Shown: positions 43,402 through 52,740 of the stretch, piece after piece
How the letters are laid out: the number at the start of each line of letters is the position of its first letter
How positions within the stretch are numbered: position 1 is the first letter of the stretch
Assembly (NCBI GenBank): GCA_034670025.1
Contig: JAXMOE010000001.1
Location: 310,001-374,000 of the forward strand
Length of the DNA stretch: 64,000 bases
Direction: 5' to 3'
Origin: PGYR01 sp034670025
GTDB taxonomy: Bacteria; Bacteroidota; Ignavibacteria; Kapaibacteriales; UBA2268
Notes under the pieces: generated by a model
Database searches by the model: none
What the model saw: only the letters and a program-made list of their open reading frames with translations
What the model was told of the DNA's origin: nothing
Program-made: the position numbers and the translations under genes

Positions 43402-43432
43402 CAAAAATAGTAAAAATGAAAGACAAATACAT
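43402..43432 (-). promoter_or_regulatory. Possible promoter of the rel gene
   Basis: On the minus strand TATTTTTG (43409-43402) fits the -7 consensus; the -33 position 20 bases upstream is only AATG. The rest of the 137-base divergent gap (43371-43507) shows no clear plus-strand promoter. Confidence 0.35.
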
Positions 43433-43507
43433 TGATTAGTTAATTCAATCCTAAACAATTTGGCAAAGTTTACCGATATAAAAGGGTATAAACAACAATG
43501 AGAATAT

Positions 43508-43777
43508 ATGAAATTTTCTATACAATACATAGAATCATTAAAATCGAAAATAAAACCTGTTAGTCATTTTGAAACACTTGCCAAGGATGGTTTTCTAAAT
43601 CAGTATATTGAAGAATTTTTATATGATAAATATCAAGATGACACTGAGTTTAGAAAAGAGATTATGGAATTACAAGTTCAATATTCTGACGTACCTGTTG
43701 TTGAAATCAGCAAAGAGTATCTTAAGGAATTAAGTAAAAGTTTAGAATACTTTGAAAGTAAAATCAATCCTCAATGA
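43508..43777 (+). CDS. Small protein of unknown function
   Basis: An 89-residue, mostly helical protein with no signal or membrane segment; it is rich in Lys, Glu and Tyr (FLYDKYQDDTEFRKEIMELQ). I recognise no family. It overlaps the following coiled-coil gene by 4 bases (ATGA), so the two are translationally coupled and may act together. The pair stands alone between rel and the phosphohexomutase gene. Confidence 0.65.
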   Translation: MKFSIQYIESLKSKIKPVSHFETLAKDGFLNQYIEEFLYDKYQDDTEFRKEIMELQVQYSDVPVVEISKEYLKELSKSLEYFESKINPQ

Positions 43778-44733
43778 TAGAAACTAAAGTAATACATAAT
43801 GAAGTAAAAGATTTACTGCTTGAAGTCCGAAATCAAGCAGATAAGTATAATTATTACTTTACTTTTTTAGAAGACCTGAAAAATCAAGCAGACAATGAGT
43901 TAGTGAGAATTAGCCAGTTATTGGACAACCAAGAGTCTCAGTTTAATGATTTATTACTTCAGTTAAGAAATGAAAACAAAACCTTGTCAATCGAGTTAGA
44001 ATCCAAAATATTGGATTTATCACAGTTTGAATTAAAAAGAACTCAACTCAATGAATATCTGGTTAAATTTGATGAGAAACTGAACAAAGATGCCGAAGCA
44101 GATCGGTCGCTCAAAACTGAAGTCCAAGAGTATATAGAGACAATCAGTAGTAGTGTAAAAGAAGAAAACTCTAAATTAAAATCTAATCTTATTTCTGAAA
44201 TTGAATTAGAATCCCGCTCTTTGGAAAGTAAGATATATGATAGAATTAGAAAAATTGATAGGCATTTGGACCAATACGACAAACGTATATATGAGTCTAA
44301 TTCTATACAAGAAGAGACTAATAAAAAGATATTCAAACAACTCAGGTTAGTAGAGGGGATAGTAGAAAGTGTAAAAGATATAACTGAATCTCTTTCACGA
44401 ACAATGAATTCTGATCTGAGAAACACCGAATCGCATATCTTAGAAAAGATAGATATATTAGAAGAAAGGCAAGAAAGAATAAAACAGATTGAATTCTTAG
44501 ATGATATTGTAAACATTGATAATTCGATCAGTGAGTACAAAAATAAATATTATAGAGAAGTTGAGAACCAAAACATTGTATTAGACAAATACGAGAGTAA
44601 AATAATTAATCTTACTCGTGAAAACCAAACGATGAGTTCAGAATTGATTGCTTTAAAAAATAAAACAAATATTGCAGTTGTTACTTCAGTTGTTTCACTA
44701 TTGTTGATGTTAGTACTTGCTGTTATGTTATAA
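43774..44733 (+). CDS. Tail-anchored coiled-coil protein of unknown function
   Basis: A 319-residue protein that is almost wholly coiled coil (residues 10-290, Glu/Lys/Leu/Ser rich) and ends in one hydrophobic helix (about 298-318, AVVTSVVSLLLMLVLAVML) with nothing after it. It would therefore hang in the cytosol from a C-terminal membrane anchor, a rare bacterial topology. No catalytic motif is visible. It is coupled to the small gene before it. A structural, scaffold or membrane-shaping role is only a guess. Confidence 0.7.
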   Translation: MIETKVIHNEVKDLLLEVRNQADKYNYYFTFLEDLKNQADNELVRISQLLDNQESQFNDLLLQLRNENKTLSIELESKILDLSQFELKRTQLNEYLVKFDEKLNKDAEADRSLKTEVQEYIETISSSVKEENSKLKSNLISEIELESRSLESKIYDRIRKIDRHLDQYDKRIYESNSIQEETNKKIFKQLRLVEGIVESVKDITESLSRTMNSDLRNTESHILEKIDILEERQERIKQIEFLDDIVNIDNSISEYKNKYYREVENQNIVLDKYESKIINLTRENQTMSSELIALKNKTNIAVVTSVVSLLLMLVLAVML

Positions 44734-44760
44734 AAAAAAGTCCCACAAAATGCAGGACTT
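44731..44760 (-). terminator. Terminator of the phosphohexomutase transcript
   Basis: AAGTCC (44738-44743) pairs with GGACTT (44755-44760). Read on the minus strand, the hairpin is followed by eight T residues, a good intrinsic terminator. On the plus strand the tail is weak, but it may also stop the coiled-coil gene. Confidence 0.75.
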
Positions 44761-44792
44761 ATAATAACTTTAATACTTATTCTGATTGAATC

Positions 44793-46196
44793 TTAAGCCA
44801 AATTCATAGCTTCGTGTAATAACTCATTCACTACAGTATCCGATTCTGCTTCAGCATAGAATCTAAGTAGTGGCTCGGTACCAGATGCTCTAATTAATAG
44901 CCACGCATTGTGGAAATAGAATTTAATTCCATCTTTAGTGTCTATTCTTTCTACTTCAAATCTACCAATTGTTTCTGGTAATTTGTGAGCTGCTTCTAAG
45001 ATAGCAGCTTTCTTTTCTTCAGACATTTTTTTGTCTATTCTCTGGTATCTGTGTGGCCCGAACTGTTCATCCAAATCATCACACAATTGCTTCAAAGATT
45101 TACCTGTAACTGCCATTGCTTCTAACAACAACAAGCCATTGAATATTCCATCTCTTTCTGGGATGTGAAGTGAAGTACCCAATCCACCAGATTCTTCACC
45201 GCCGACTAAGACATCTTTCTTAGTCATTATGTCAGCTGTGTATTTGAACCCTACTGGGGTTTCGTGGAGTGTGATTCCTTTGTCTTCACAATACATATCG
45301 ACCATAGATGTAAGTGAAACGGTTTTGACTACATCGCCACGCTTCTTCTTATTCTCATATAAGTATCTAAGCAATATCATAAATATCTTATGAGAGTCAA
45401 CAAAGTTTCCTTCTTCGTCCACTGCTCCCAATCTGTCGGCATCGCCATCAGTAGCAAGACCAAAATCAAAGTTGCCGTTCTTAATTGTAGTAATCAAATC
45501 TGGCAAACAACTTTCAATCGGTTCTGGGTGATCAATATTACCAAAACCAGGATTCCATTCGCTATGTAGTTCAAAGACTTTGTTTATTAGACCTTTCAGC
45601 ATACCCATACCAGCGCCGTGCATTGGGTCAAATATTACCTTGAAGTCCGCTTTTTGTATTGCTTCAAAATTAATCTTTTTTCTTAGGTGTCTTAAGTATG
45701 CTTCTTTGGCATCAAATTGCTTAATTTTCCCATTTTCTTCATATTCTGAGAATGATTTCAACTCAAAGTCAAAACCTTTTTCCAACCTTCCATTTAAAAT
45801 TTCTTCTAATCTCTCAATTTGATCAGGAGTGGCTGGGCCTCCGAAACGGCTTTTTACTTTGAATCCATTATAAATTGCTGGATTGTGCGAAGCTGTTATA
45901 ACGAATCCTAATTCAGCTTTTTTCTGTCTAGTGTTAAATGACACTTGTGGTGTAGTGGAAATTTTATCGCTTATGTGAACAGTAATACCTTGTGAAGCTA
46001 ATACTTTAGAAGCTTCTTCGGCAAATTGTCTTGACATAAATCTTCCATCATAACCAATAACGGCGCTTTGGTGAGCACCGTTGTTTGATAATTCTTTTAA
46101 GTAATCAGCACTTGCTAATGCAACATACCTAAGATTTTCATAAGTAAAGTCTTCTGCAATAATACCACGCCAACCGTCAGTTCCGAATTTTATCAT
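44793..46196 (-). CDS. Phosphoglucomutase/phosphomannomutase family protein
   Basis: A 467-residue alpha-D-phosphohexomutase that interconverts hexose 1- and 6-phosphates. It has FGTDGWRG, the phosphoserine loop VITASHNPAIYNG, the metal loop DGDADRLG, the sugar-specificity loop GGEESGG and the phosphate-binding RASGTEPLLRFY. All four functional loops are intact. Sugar preference cannot be told from the motifs. It starts 2 bases after enolase ends, in a central-metabolism transcript. Confidence 0.93.
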   Translation of the reverse strand: MIKFGTDGWRGIIAEDFTYENLRYVALASADYLKELSNNGAHQSAVIGYDGRFMSRQFAEEASKVLASQGITVHISDKISTTPQVSFNTRQKKAELGFVITASHNPAIYNGFKVKSRFGGPATPDQIERLEEILNGRLEKGFDFELKSFSEYEENGKIKQFDAKEAYLRHLRKKINFEAIQKADFKVIFDPMHGAGMGMLKGLINKVFELHSEWNPGFGNIDHPEPIESCLPDLITTIKNGNFDFGLATDGDADRLGAVDEEGNFVDSHKIFMILLRYLYENKKKRGDVVKTVSLTSMVDMYCEDKGITLHETPVGFKYTADIMTKKDVLVGGEESGGLGTSLHIPERDGIFNGLLLLEAMAVTGKSLKQLCDDLDEQFGPHRYQRIDKKMSEEKKAAILEAAHKLPETIGRFEVERIDTKDGIKFYFHNAWLLIRASGTEPLLRFYAEAESDTVVNELLHEAMNLA

Positions 46197-46198
46197 AT

Positions 46199-47491
46199 TT
46201 ATTTTTTGAATTTTCTGAATGGATAATCTGCAGAATAGTATGAATCAGTGTCTAATTCTTCTTCTATTCTTAACAATTGATTGTACTTAGCTGTTCTGTC
46301 ACTTCTGCTTGGTGCTCCAGTTTTAATCTGACCAGAGTTTAGTGCAACAGACAAATCAGCAATAAATGTATCTTCAGTCTCACCACTTCGGTGTGATATT
46401 ACACTGCTAAATCCATTTCTGTGAGCCATATTGATAGCTTCTATTGTTTCGGTAAGTGTCCCAATTTGGTTTACTTTAATCAAAATAGAGTTTGCAGTAT
46501 TGGTTTCAATTCCTTTAGCCAAAAACTCTGGGTTAGTTACAAACAAGTCATCTCCCACCAGCTGAACTTTACTTCCTATCTTTTCAGTAAGTTTTGCCCA
46601 GTTTTCCCAGTCGTTCTCGTCTAGTCCATCTTCAATAGAGATTAAAGGGTATTTGTCAACAAGCTGTGAATACCATTCTATCATTTCATCTGGAGTTTTT
46701 AGGTCACCAGAAGATTTGTACATTTTATATTTTCCATCTTCATACATTTCCGAAGCGGCAACATCGATTGATAGCAAGAAGTCGTCGTAGGGCTTGTAAC
46801 CGGCTTTTTCTATTGCTTCTAATATTACATCAAAAGCTTCTTCGTTAGAGGATAGGGAAGGGGCAAAACCACCTTCATCACCAACAGAAGTATTATACCC
46901 TTTAGATTTTAGTACAGCTTTTAGATGATGGAAAACTTCAGTCCCCATTCTTAATCCTTCTGAAAAAGTATCAGCTCCAACTGGCAATACCATAAATTCT
47001 TGTATGTCCACGTTATTATCTGCGTGTTTTCCACCATTCAAAATATTCATCATTGGAGTAGGTAGCAAGTTCGCAGATACTCCACCAATGTATCGGTAAA
47101 GAGGAATCATAAGGTGGTTGGCAGCAGCTCTTGCCACAGCTAATGATACACCTAATATAGCATTGGCACCAAGATTAGACTTGTTCTTTGTCCCATCCAA
47201 ATCAATCAATAGATTGTCTATTTGTGTTTGTTCTAAACAATCAAACCCCTCTAAAGCTTCTGCTATAGTAGTGTTGATGTTCAACACAGCAATCTCTACT
47301 GATTTTCCTAAATAATTATCATCATTGCCATCACGTAACTCATGTGCTTCGTTCTCTCCGGTGCTTGCACCAGAAGGAACAGAGGCTCTACCGTAAGTAC
47401 CATCTTCTAATAAAACTTCTACTTCGACAGTGGGGTTACCACGTGAATCTAAAATCTGACGTCCAATTACATCATAAATGTAAGAACTCAT
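46199..47491 (-). CDS. eno: Enolase
   Basis: Converts 2-phosphoglycerate to phosphoenolpyruvate in glycolysis; in many bacteria it is also a degradosome partner. The 430-residue protein has SGASTGENEAHELRD, the metal Asp residues in LLSIDVAASE, SIEDGLDENDWENW and QLVGDDLFVTN, the catalytic Lys in ILIKVNQIGTLTE and the signature SHRSGETEDTFIADL. It is full length. It sits 3 bases after the pterin dehydratase gene. Confidence 0.98.
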   Translation of the reverse strand: MSSYIYDVIGRQILDSRGNPTVEVEVLLEDGTYGRASVPSGASTGENEAHELRDGNDDNYLGKSVEIAVLNINTTIAEALEGFDCLEQTQIDNLLIDLDGTKNKSNLGANAILGVSLAVARAAANHLMIPLYRYIGGVSANLLPTPMMNILNGGKHADNNVDIQEFMVLPVGADTFSEGLRMGTEVFHHLKAVLKSKGYNTSVGDEGGFAPSLSSNEEAFDVILEAIEKAGYKPYDDFLLSIDVAASEMYEDGKYKMYKSSGDLKTPDEMIEWYSQLVDKYPLISIEDGLDENDWENWAKLTEKIGSKVQLVGDDLFVTNPEFLAKGIETNTANSILIKVNQIGTLTETIEAINMAHRNGFSSVISHRSGETEDTFIADLSVALNSGQIKTGAPSRSDRTAKYNQLLRIEEELDTDSYYSADYPFRKFKK

Positions 47492-47494
47492 AGA

Positions 47495-47818
47495 TTATTC
47501 CTCGTTTGAATTTAATTTTATATTATCTATTTTTTTGGCTAGCTCGAAATCCATTTCAGTTAGTCCACCAGCGTCGTGTGTGCTGATGCTAATTCTGACT
47601 TTGTTCCATCCGTAAACTTCTATGTTCGGGTGGTGATCGAGTGTTTCGGATAGTATAGCAACCGAATTGACGAAACCAATTGCTGATACGAAATCGGCTG
47701 CTACTATTTCTCTTTTAATTTCTTTACCGTCTTTGTTCCAATTAACCAGTCCGTTTAGCTTTTCTTCTATCTTCTCTTCATCTAATAATTCTCTTTCCGG
47801 CATATCGATATTACCCAA
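47495..47818 (-). CDS. Pterin-4a-carbinolamine dehydratase
   Basis: A 107-residue member of the PCD/DCoH family, which dehydrates 4a-hydroxytetrahydrobiopterin. The active-site block LDHHPNIEVYGWNKVRISI and the following STHDAGGLTEMD carry the three expected His and the Asp. No pterin-dependent hydroxylase is nearby. Its start overlaps the thioredoxin gene by 8 bases and enolase follows after 3, so it is co-expressed with both. Confidence 0.93.
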   Translation of the reverse strand: MGNIDMPERELLDEEKIEEKLNGLVNWNKDGKEIKREIVAADFVSAIGFVNSVAILSETLDHHPNIEVYGWNKVRISISTHDAGGLTEMDFELAKKIDNIKLNSNEE

Positions 47819-48137
47819 TTAAAGACTTTAATTTACTTTCGATCTGTTCTTTTGGTACTGCACCAACTATGCTTTCAACTTGCTCGCCGCCTTTGAAAAT
47901 CAAGATTGTTGGAATAGATCTGATACCATATTGCATAGCAACTTGTTGATTGTTATCTACATCTACTTTTGCAATCTTTGCTTTACCTTCGAACTCTGTT
48001 GCTAACTCATCGATAATAGGTGCTATCATTCTACAAGGTCCACACCATGCAGCCCAAAAATCTACTAATACTGGTACATCTGAATTTTTAATTTCGTCTG
48101 TGAAATTACTATCTGTTAAGTGAATTGGTTGTGACAT
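47811..48137 (-). CDS. trxA: Thioredoxin
   Basis: A 108-residue cytosolic thioredoxin with the classical active site WCGPC (Cys32 and Cys35) in VDFWAAWCGPCRM, Asp26, and the cis-Pro in RSIPTILIF. TTGGAG on the minus strand precedes the ATG. It leads the trx-pterin dehydratase-eno-phosphohexomutase run; the 73 bases upstream to the HAD gene show no clear promoter motif. Confidence 0.96.
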   Translation of the reverse strand: MSQPIHLTDSNFTDEIKNSDVPVLVDFWAAWCGPCRMIAPIIDELATEFEGKAKIAKVDVDNNQQVAMQYGIRSIPTILIFKGGEQVESIVGAVPKEQIESKLKSLIG

Positions 48138-48210
48138 ATTTTCTCCAATTATTTATTGTTTATATAATTCTTAATATTGCTTACGAGACGATTGTGCTAT
48201 AAGTTTTATT

Positions 48211-48747
48211 TTACTTCTTTGTACCTGATAGAATACTATCAAGATTAGTGTAAAAATCGTCTAATGATTTAAAGTTATAGTTTGAATTTTTGACCGATTC
48301 TTCTCCAATAAAAACAGTATCAATTCCTGCATTAATTCCTGCTTCCACATCGGTTGGGCTATCACCGATAAAGAATGATTTATTTTTACCAATACCCCAT
48401 TTCTCAATGGCTTCTAATAACATTCCTGGCTCTGGCTTTCTTGTTTTAGAACCACTATTAGCCAAATCTGAGCTGTAATATATATCATCAAATCCAAATC
48501 CTACTTTTTGAAATAGTTCAAACTGCATTTTGTTATGGATAACGTACAAGTCCTTTTCGGTCATCAATCCTTTTCCAATACCTTGCTGGTTAGTAATTAG
48601 TATTTTGAGGAATCCTAACTCATCAGCTTTTTTGAAAACATCAAAAAAAGAGTCCATAAATTCAAACTCGGAATAGCTCTCAATATAGCCGTCATATTTT
48701 CTTTTATTAACTATCCCATCTCTATCAAAAAATATACACTTATTCAT
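48211..48747 (-). CDS. HAD-IIIA phosphatase, GmhB-like
   Basis: A 178-residue HAD hydrolase with FFDRDGIVN (nucleophile Asp), ITNQQGIGKG, TRKPEPGML (Lys) and FIGDSPTDVEAGINAG, so all four HAD motifs are present. The order and length match GmhB, the heptose-1,7-bisphosphate phosphatase of lipopolysaccharide core synthesis. The Cys-rich zinc loop before RKPxPG in classical GmhB is absent (SSDLANSGSK). Its substrate may therefore differ. It overlaps the glycosyltransferase gene by 8 bases, supporting an envelope-sugar role. Confidence 0.87.
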   Translation of the reverse strand: MNKCIFFDRDGIVNKRKYDGYIESYSEFEFMDSFFDVFKKADELGFLKILITNQQGIGKGLMTEKDLYVIHNKMQFELFQKVGFGFDDIYYSSDLANSGSKTRKPEPGMLLEAIEKWGIGKNKSFFIGDSPTDVEAGINAGIDTVFIGEESVKNSNYNFKSLDDFYTNLDSILSGTKK

Positions 48748-49936
48748 CTATGTGGCAAACCTCAGCTATTATTTCATCGCATTGTTCATAAATAGCTTCC
48801 CAACTGTGTTTGTTCACAATATAATTGTGTGCGTTGTTGCTTATTTCATTAGAGTAATTACTGTCAGATAATAAGGAAATTACTTTTTCTGCAATTCCTT
48901 CTGAACTATCAGAAATTAGTATTTCTTTTCCGTCTGTTGCTTCTATTCCTTGATTACCAGTGGTAGTAGTTACTACTGGACAGCCAGCACACATTGCTTC
49001 TAAGAGCTTGTTTTGTATTCCACTACCGCCATAATGAGGGTGAACATACACAGCAGCATTGTGCAAGTAGGGGACAATTTCAGGTACGTTTGAATAAACT
49101 TCAATTTCTTCACTCTTTAAGTTAAGTATTGATTTAGTTGGGTTGGCACCTGCTAATATTAGCTTAATATTGGGGAATCTTTGCTTTACTATTGGGAGTA
49201 TTTCGTTTACGATTCTATTCACCATCAACTCATTTGCCCATACATCAAACTTCCCTGTGAATAATAGGTTTTTCCTTTCAGTATTAACTGGAGGAGTGAA
49301 TTTTTCTATATCAACACCATTGGTAAGTAGTTTATAGTTAGCATTAGGATTAAGCTCTTTCATGTGACGAATATCGTCATTAGAGACCAAAGTAGTTACA
49401 TCAAAATAATTTACAATTTCTGGTTCATATTTACTCAATTTCTTCCATTCCCACAGACGCACTAATTTTTGTTTTATGTTAGTACTGCCTTCGTAAGATC
49501 TTTGTTGATAGACTGTTCTGCAATCTTCTGCCATCAGTATTTTTGGCATTTCTACATTTTTAAGATACTCGGCAGTCCTCATAAAAAATGAAAAGCCCAA
49601 GTCGAAGTTTTTATCTTCAATCAATTTTCCTACTTTATTGTGGTAAGGCTTCTCCTCGTAATAAAGTATTTCCAGTGGCTTTTTAGATAACATTCGTAAA
49701 GATGAATTTAAACCAGAATTGATTGGATTAAGAGGTATAACGTGAAGATCAACACCTAACTTCAGAACTGAGTTTTTTAAACTCTCTGTAAATTTCTTCC
49801 CTTGAAAGAATGTGACCAAAGTTACATTGTGTTCCTTTGCCAAATGTTTGATTATATGATAGGGTTTTACTCTATCTCCACCAATTAGTGGGAAAGGGTA
49901 ACGGGGTAATAAAAACAATATGTTAAGTTTCTTCAT
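48740..49936 (-). CDS. Glycosyltransferase, GT4/GT1 type
   Basis: A 398-residue GT-B enzyme. Near the N-terminus is FLLPRYPFPLIGGDRVKPYH, a loop that contacts the donor sugar nucleotide. The C-terminal half has LLFTGKFDVWANELMVNRI, then HPHYGGSGIQNKLLEAMCAGCPVV (EX7E-like acceptor and donor phosphate site) and TTTGNQGIEA. Such enzymes build polysaccharide or lipopolysaccharide. The acceptor is unknown. It lies 3 bases after the helicase gene. Confidence 0.9.
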   Translation of the reverse strand: MKKLNILFLLPRYPFPLIGGDRVKPYHIIKHLAKEHNVTLVTFFQGKKFTESLKNSVLKLGVDLHVIPLNPINSGLNSSLRMLSKKPLEILYYEEKPYHNKVGKLIEDKNFDLGFSFFMRTAEYLKNVEMPKILMAEDCRTVYQQRSYEGSTNIKQKLVRLWEWKKLSKYEPEIVNYFDVTTLVSNDDIRHMKELNPNANYKLLTNGVDIEKFTPPVNTERKNLLFTGKFDVWANELMVNRIVNEILPIVKQRFPNIKLILAGANPTKSILNLKSEEIEVYSNVPEIVPYLHNAAVYVHPHYGGSGIQNKLLEAMCAGCPVVTTTTGNQGIEATDGKEILISDSSEGIAEKVISLLSDSNYSNEISNNAHNYIVNKHSWEAIYEQCDEIIAEVCHIDE

Positions 49937-49939
49937 TGC

Positions 49940-51931
49940 TTACTCTTCTTCGTCCGAATCTTCTTCATCCGTAAGTATATACTTTTCTAATATCTTATCA
50001 TCTATTTCTTGTATAAAGCGAGAAGGTTCGCTCAAAACCATACCGCTCTCTCTGTCAAAAATACCAAAAGGATAGACAATATATAAATAATCTTTTGCAC
50101 GAGTAATTGCAACATAGAACAATCTCCGCTCTTCTTCAAGTGAATCTATAGTATGAACTGATTTGGAGGAGGGGAATTTACCCTCTGTAGCCCAGATAAC
50201 GAATACTACTTTCCATTCCAATCCTTTGGCAGAATGAATAGTTGAAATAGTTAGGTATTCATCTTCTTTTGACTCAGCTTCCAAGTCTTCAACTGAATTG
50301 ACTGGTGGGTCTAAAGCCATATCGTTGAGGAAAGTAGGTAAGTCAGAATACTGCTCAGTAATTTGAAGAAAAGTTTCTATATCCTTCCATCTTTTGCCCA
50401 CATTGTCATATTTATCATCCAGAAAGTCTTTGTAGAAATAAGCAATTTCAGAGGCGGCGTAAGTCAAATCACTTGGATCAAAGTGCTGAGCTATTATTTT
50501 GAATAAGTTATTTATGCCTTCATTCTTATTGATGCTTGGTAAAACAAGTTTATAATTGCTGGTAGTTAAGGTATTATCACTTATGTTGTCTATTACTTTT
50601 CTCGTAGTAGCTGGGCCAACGCCATCTATTAACTTGAGAACTCTTTGCCAAGCAACAACATCTTTGGGATTGAATAACAGTCTGAGATAAGATATTAAGT
50701 CTTTGATGTGGGCAGTTTCTATCAGCTTCATACCACCAAACTTTACATAAGGAATATTAGATTTGTTTAAATCTATCTCTAAATCAAAAGAATGATAACT
50801 TGATCTGAATAGCACAGCAATATCTTCTAATTCAACCCCTTGTTCCCTTAGCTCTAATATTTGTTGAACAACGAACTGCGATTGCTGTCGCTCTTTGTTC
50901 GCTGCTACTAAGTAAGGTTTGTCACCTATTTTCTGCTTTGTAAACAACTTTTTTTCATACTTAAATGCGGCTCTACTTAGTACTTCATTACTCAAATCTA
51001 ATATTTGTTCGGTACTTCTGTAGTTTTGTTCAACTTTGAACACTTTACAATCTTCAAAACTATCTGGGAAGAAGAATATATTATCATGCTCTGCACCTCT
51101 GAAAGAGTAAATAGATTGTGCATCGTCACCAACTGCCATTATATTATTTTCTTTGCCACCGAGGTTCAATATTATTTCGTGCTGGATTCTATTAGTGTCT
51201 TGATACTCATCTACTAATATATGCTGGTACATGAGGTTTATTTTTTTGCGGACTTCTTCATTGCCTTTTAGTAGTTCAAGCAAGTAAATCAACAAGTCAT
51301 CATAATCCATAATGTCTGCATTACGCTTGTATTTGCTGTAATCAACAAGTATTGTATTTATCTTGTCTTCATATTCGGTAAATTTGGGATAAAATTCTTC
51401 TAATACTTTACCAACGGATATGCTTTTGTTTGAAGCCAGAGAATGTATTTTTTGAATTGTATTTTTTTTAGGAAACCTCTTCCGCATTTTTGGAGGTAAG
51501 TATTTTCCTCTAATCAAATCAATTGTGTCAGCAGCGTCTTGTTGGTCAATTACACTAAATTCCTGATTGAAGCCAATTTCTTTGTGGTATTGTTTTAAAG
51601 TCTTTAGTGCAAATGAGTGAAAAGTACCTGTTGTAATCATTCCAGCTCTTGTGTCCAATAGCTTTGTGGTACGCTCGAGCATTTCTTTTGACGCTTTTCT
51701 TGTAAAAGTAAGTAAAAGAATGGAACGTGGGTTGACCCCGTCTTCAATTAAACGAGATACTCGGTAAGTCAAAGTTCTTGTCTTCCCAGTGCCAGCTCCT
51801 GCTAAAACTAATGCAGGCCCTTTGTTGTGCATTACCGCTTCATGCTGTTCAGTATTCAACTCAGCTTTGTAGTCTATGGAATACTCTTTTCTTCCAACAC
51901 TACTGCTTTTTTTCAGTTTCAACTTCTTCAT
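49940..51931 (-). CDS. UvrD/PcrA/Rep-type DNA helicase
   Basis: A 663-residue superfamily 1A 3'-5' helicase. Motifs are: Q/I at LNTEQHEAV and AGAGTGKTRTLTYR; Ia LLLTFTRKASKEM; II VDEYQDTN; III VGDDAQSIYSFRGA; IV QNYRST; V STIHSAKGLEW; and VI LFYVAITRAK. The length is a little under E. coli UvrD (720), and the C-terminus is acidic (TDEEDSDEEE). It acts in repair and replication-fork clearance. It overlaps the channel gene by 4 bases. Confidence 0.94.
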   Translation of the reverse strand: MKKLKLKKSSSVGRKEYSIDYKAELNTEQHEAVMHNKGPALVLAGAGTGKTRTLTYRVSRLIEDGVNPRSILLLTFTRKASKEMLERTTKLLDTRAGMITTGTFHSFALKTLKQYHKEIGFNQEFSVIDQQDAADTIDLIRGKYLPPKMRKRFPKKNTIQKIHSLASNKSISVGKVLEEFYPKFTEYEDKINTILVDYSKYKRNADIMDYDDLLIYLLELLKGNEEVRKKINLMYQHILVDEYQDTNRIQHEIILNLGGKENNIMAVGDDAQSIYSFRGAEHDNIFFFPDSFEDCKVFKVEQNYRSTEQILDLSNEVLSRAAFKYEKKLFTKQKIGDKPYLVAANKERQQSQFVVQQILELREQGVELEDIAVLFRSSYHSFDLEIDLNKSNIPYVKFGGMKLIETAHIKDLISYLRLLFNPKDVVAWQRVLKLIDGVGPATTRKVIDNISDNTLTTSNYKLVLPSINKNEGINNLFKIIAQHFDPSDLTYAASEIAYFYKDFLDDKYDNVGKRWKDIETFLQITEQYSDLPTFLNDMALDPPVNSVEDLEAESKEDEYLTISTIHSAKGLEWKVVFVIWATEGKFPSSKSVHTIDSLEEERRLFYVAITRAKDYLYIVYPFGIFDRESGMVLSEPSRFIQEIDDKILEKYILTDEEDSDEEE

Positions 51932-52740
51932 TGGAATGCCTCACCACAATTAGAACAGTAATTAGCTGATGCTTTGTTTTGGTTTTCTTTGCATCTGGGA
52001 CAAGTTTTTTGAGCTGTTTGTAAACTTGCATCTTTTAAGGATTTCATTTCAGTTGATACAATGCCAGTTGGTACTGCGATAATTGCATAACCTAATATCA
52101 TTATGAGTGAAGCAATGAATTGCCCTATACTGGTTATGGGTGCAATATCCCCATAGCCGACAGTTGTGAGTGTTACAATTGCCCAATAGACACTCTTAGG
52201 AATGCTTGTAAATCCGGCACCGCCAGATTCTATCATATACATAAGAGTCCCTAGTATGGTAACTAATGCTAAAACAGTGAGTAAGAATACAAGAATTTTT
52301 TTCTGACTCGCCTTCATAGCGGTTTTAAGCTCTCCTGCCTCAGTTACAAAGCCAATTAGTTTGAGTACTCTAAATACTCTTAAAAGCCGAAGTGCTCTTA
52401 TTGTAATTAATGGCGTTGCTTTAGCTGCAAAGAAAAAACCAAAATATGTTGGGAAAATTGATAAAAAATCAACTATTCCATAGAAGCTAAATATGTATTT
52501 CCATTTGTGTTCAGATATATATATTCTTGCAATGTATTCCAATGTGAAAAGTAGGGTTAATCCTAATTCAATAATATAAAATACTTCGCCATATTTGGTA
52601 TTCAGCTCGGCTACGCTGTCAAGCATAACAACTAAAACACTGAGCAAAATAGCAAAGATTAATACAATATCAAACAGTTTACCCGATGCGGTCTCTGCTC
52701 CGAATATTATATGGTATAGTTTATTTTTAAAAGTATTCAT
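51928..52740 (-). CDS. Voltage-gated-type potassium channel with C-terminal zinc ribbon
   Basis: A 270-residue six-helix channel subunit. S1-S3 occupy about 22-105. S4 has regularly spaced Arg (IRALRLLRVFRVLKL, about 114-128). S5, the pore loop with selectivity filter TTVGYGD (192-198) and S6 follow. After S6 a short linker leads to a zinc ribbon with CPRC and CSNC (Cys247, 250, 262, 265). The ribbon could couple gating to a ligand or partner; that is inferred. Cation selectivity for potassium follows from the filter. Confidence 0.92.
   Translation of the reverse strand: MNTFKNKLYHIIFGAETASGKLFDIVLIFAILLSVLVVMLDSVAELNTKYGEVFYIIELGLTLLFTLEYIARIYISEHKWKYIFSFYGIVDFLSIFPTYFGFFFAAKATPLITIRALRLLRVFRVLKLIGFVTEAGELKTAMKASQKKILVFLLTVLALVTILGTLMYMIESGGAGFTSIPKSVYWAIVTLTTVGYGDIAPITSIGQFIASLIMILGYAIIAVPTGIVSTEMKSLKDASLQTAQKTCPRCKENQNKASANYCSNCGEAFQ

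Noticed and set aside
44043..44540. 165-codon open frame antisense to the coiled-coil gene
   Set aside because: It is a shadow of a Glu/Lys-rich coding strand giving a Ser/Leu-rich antisense frame.
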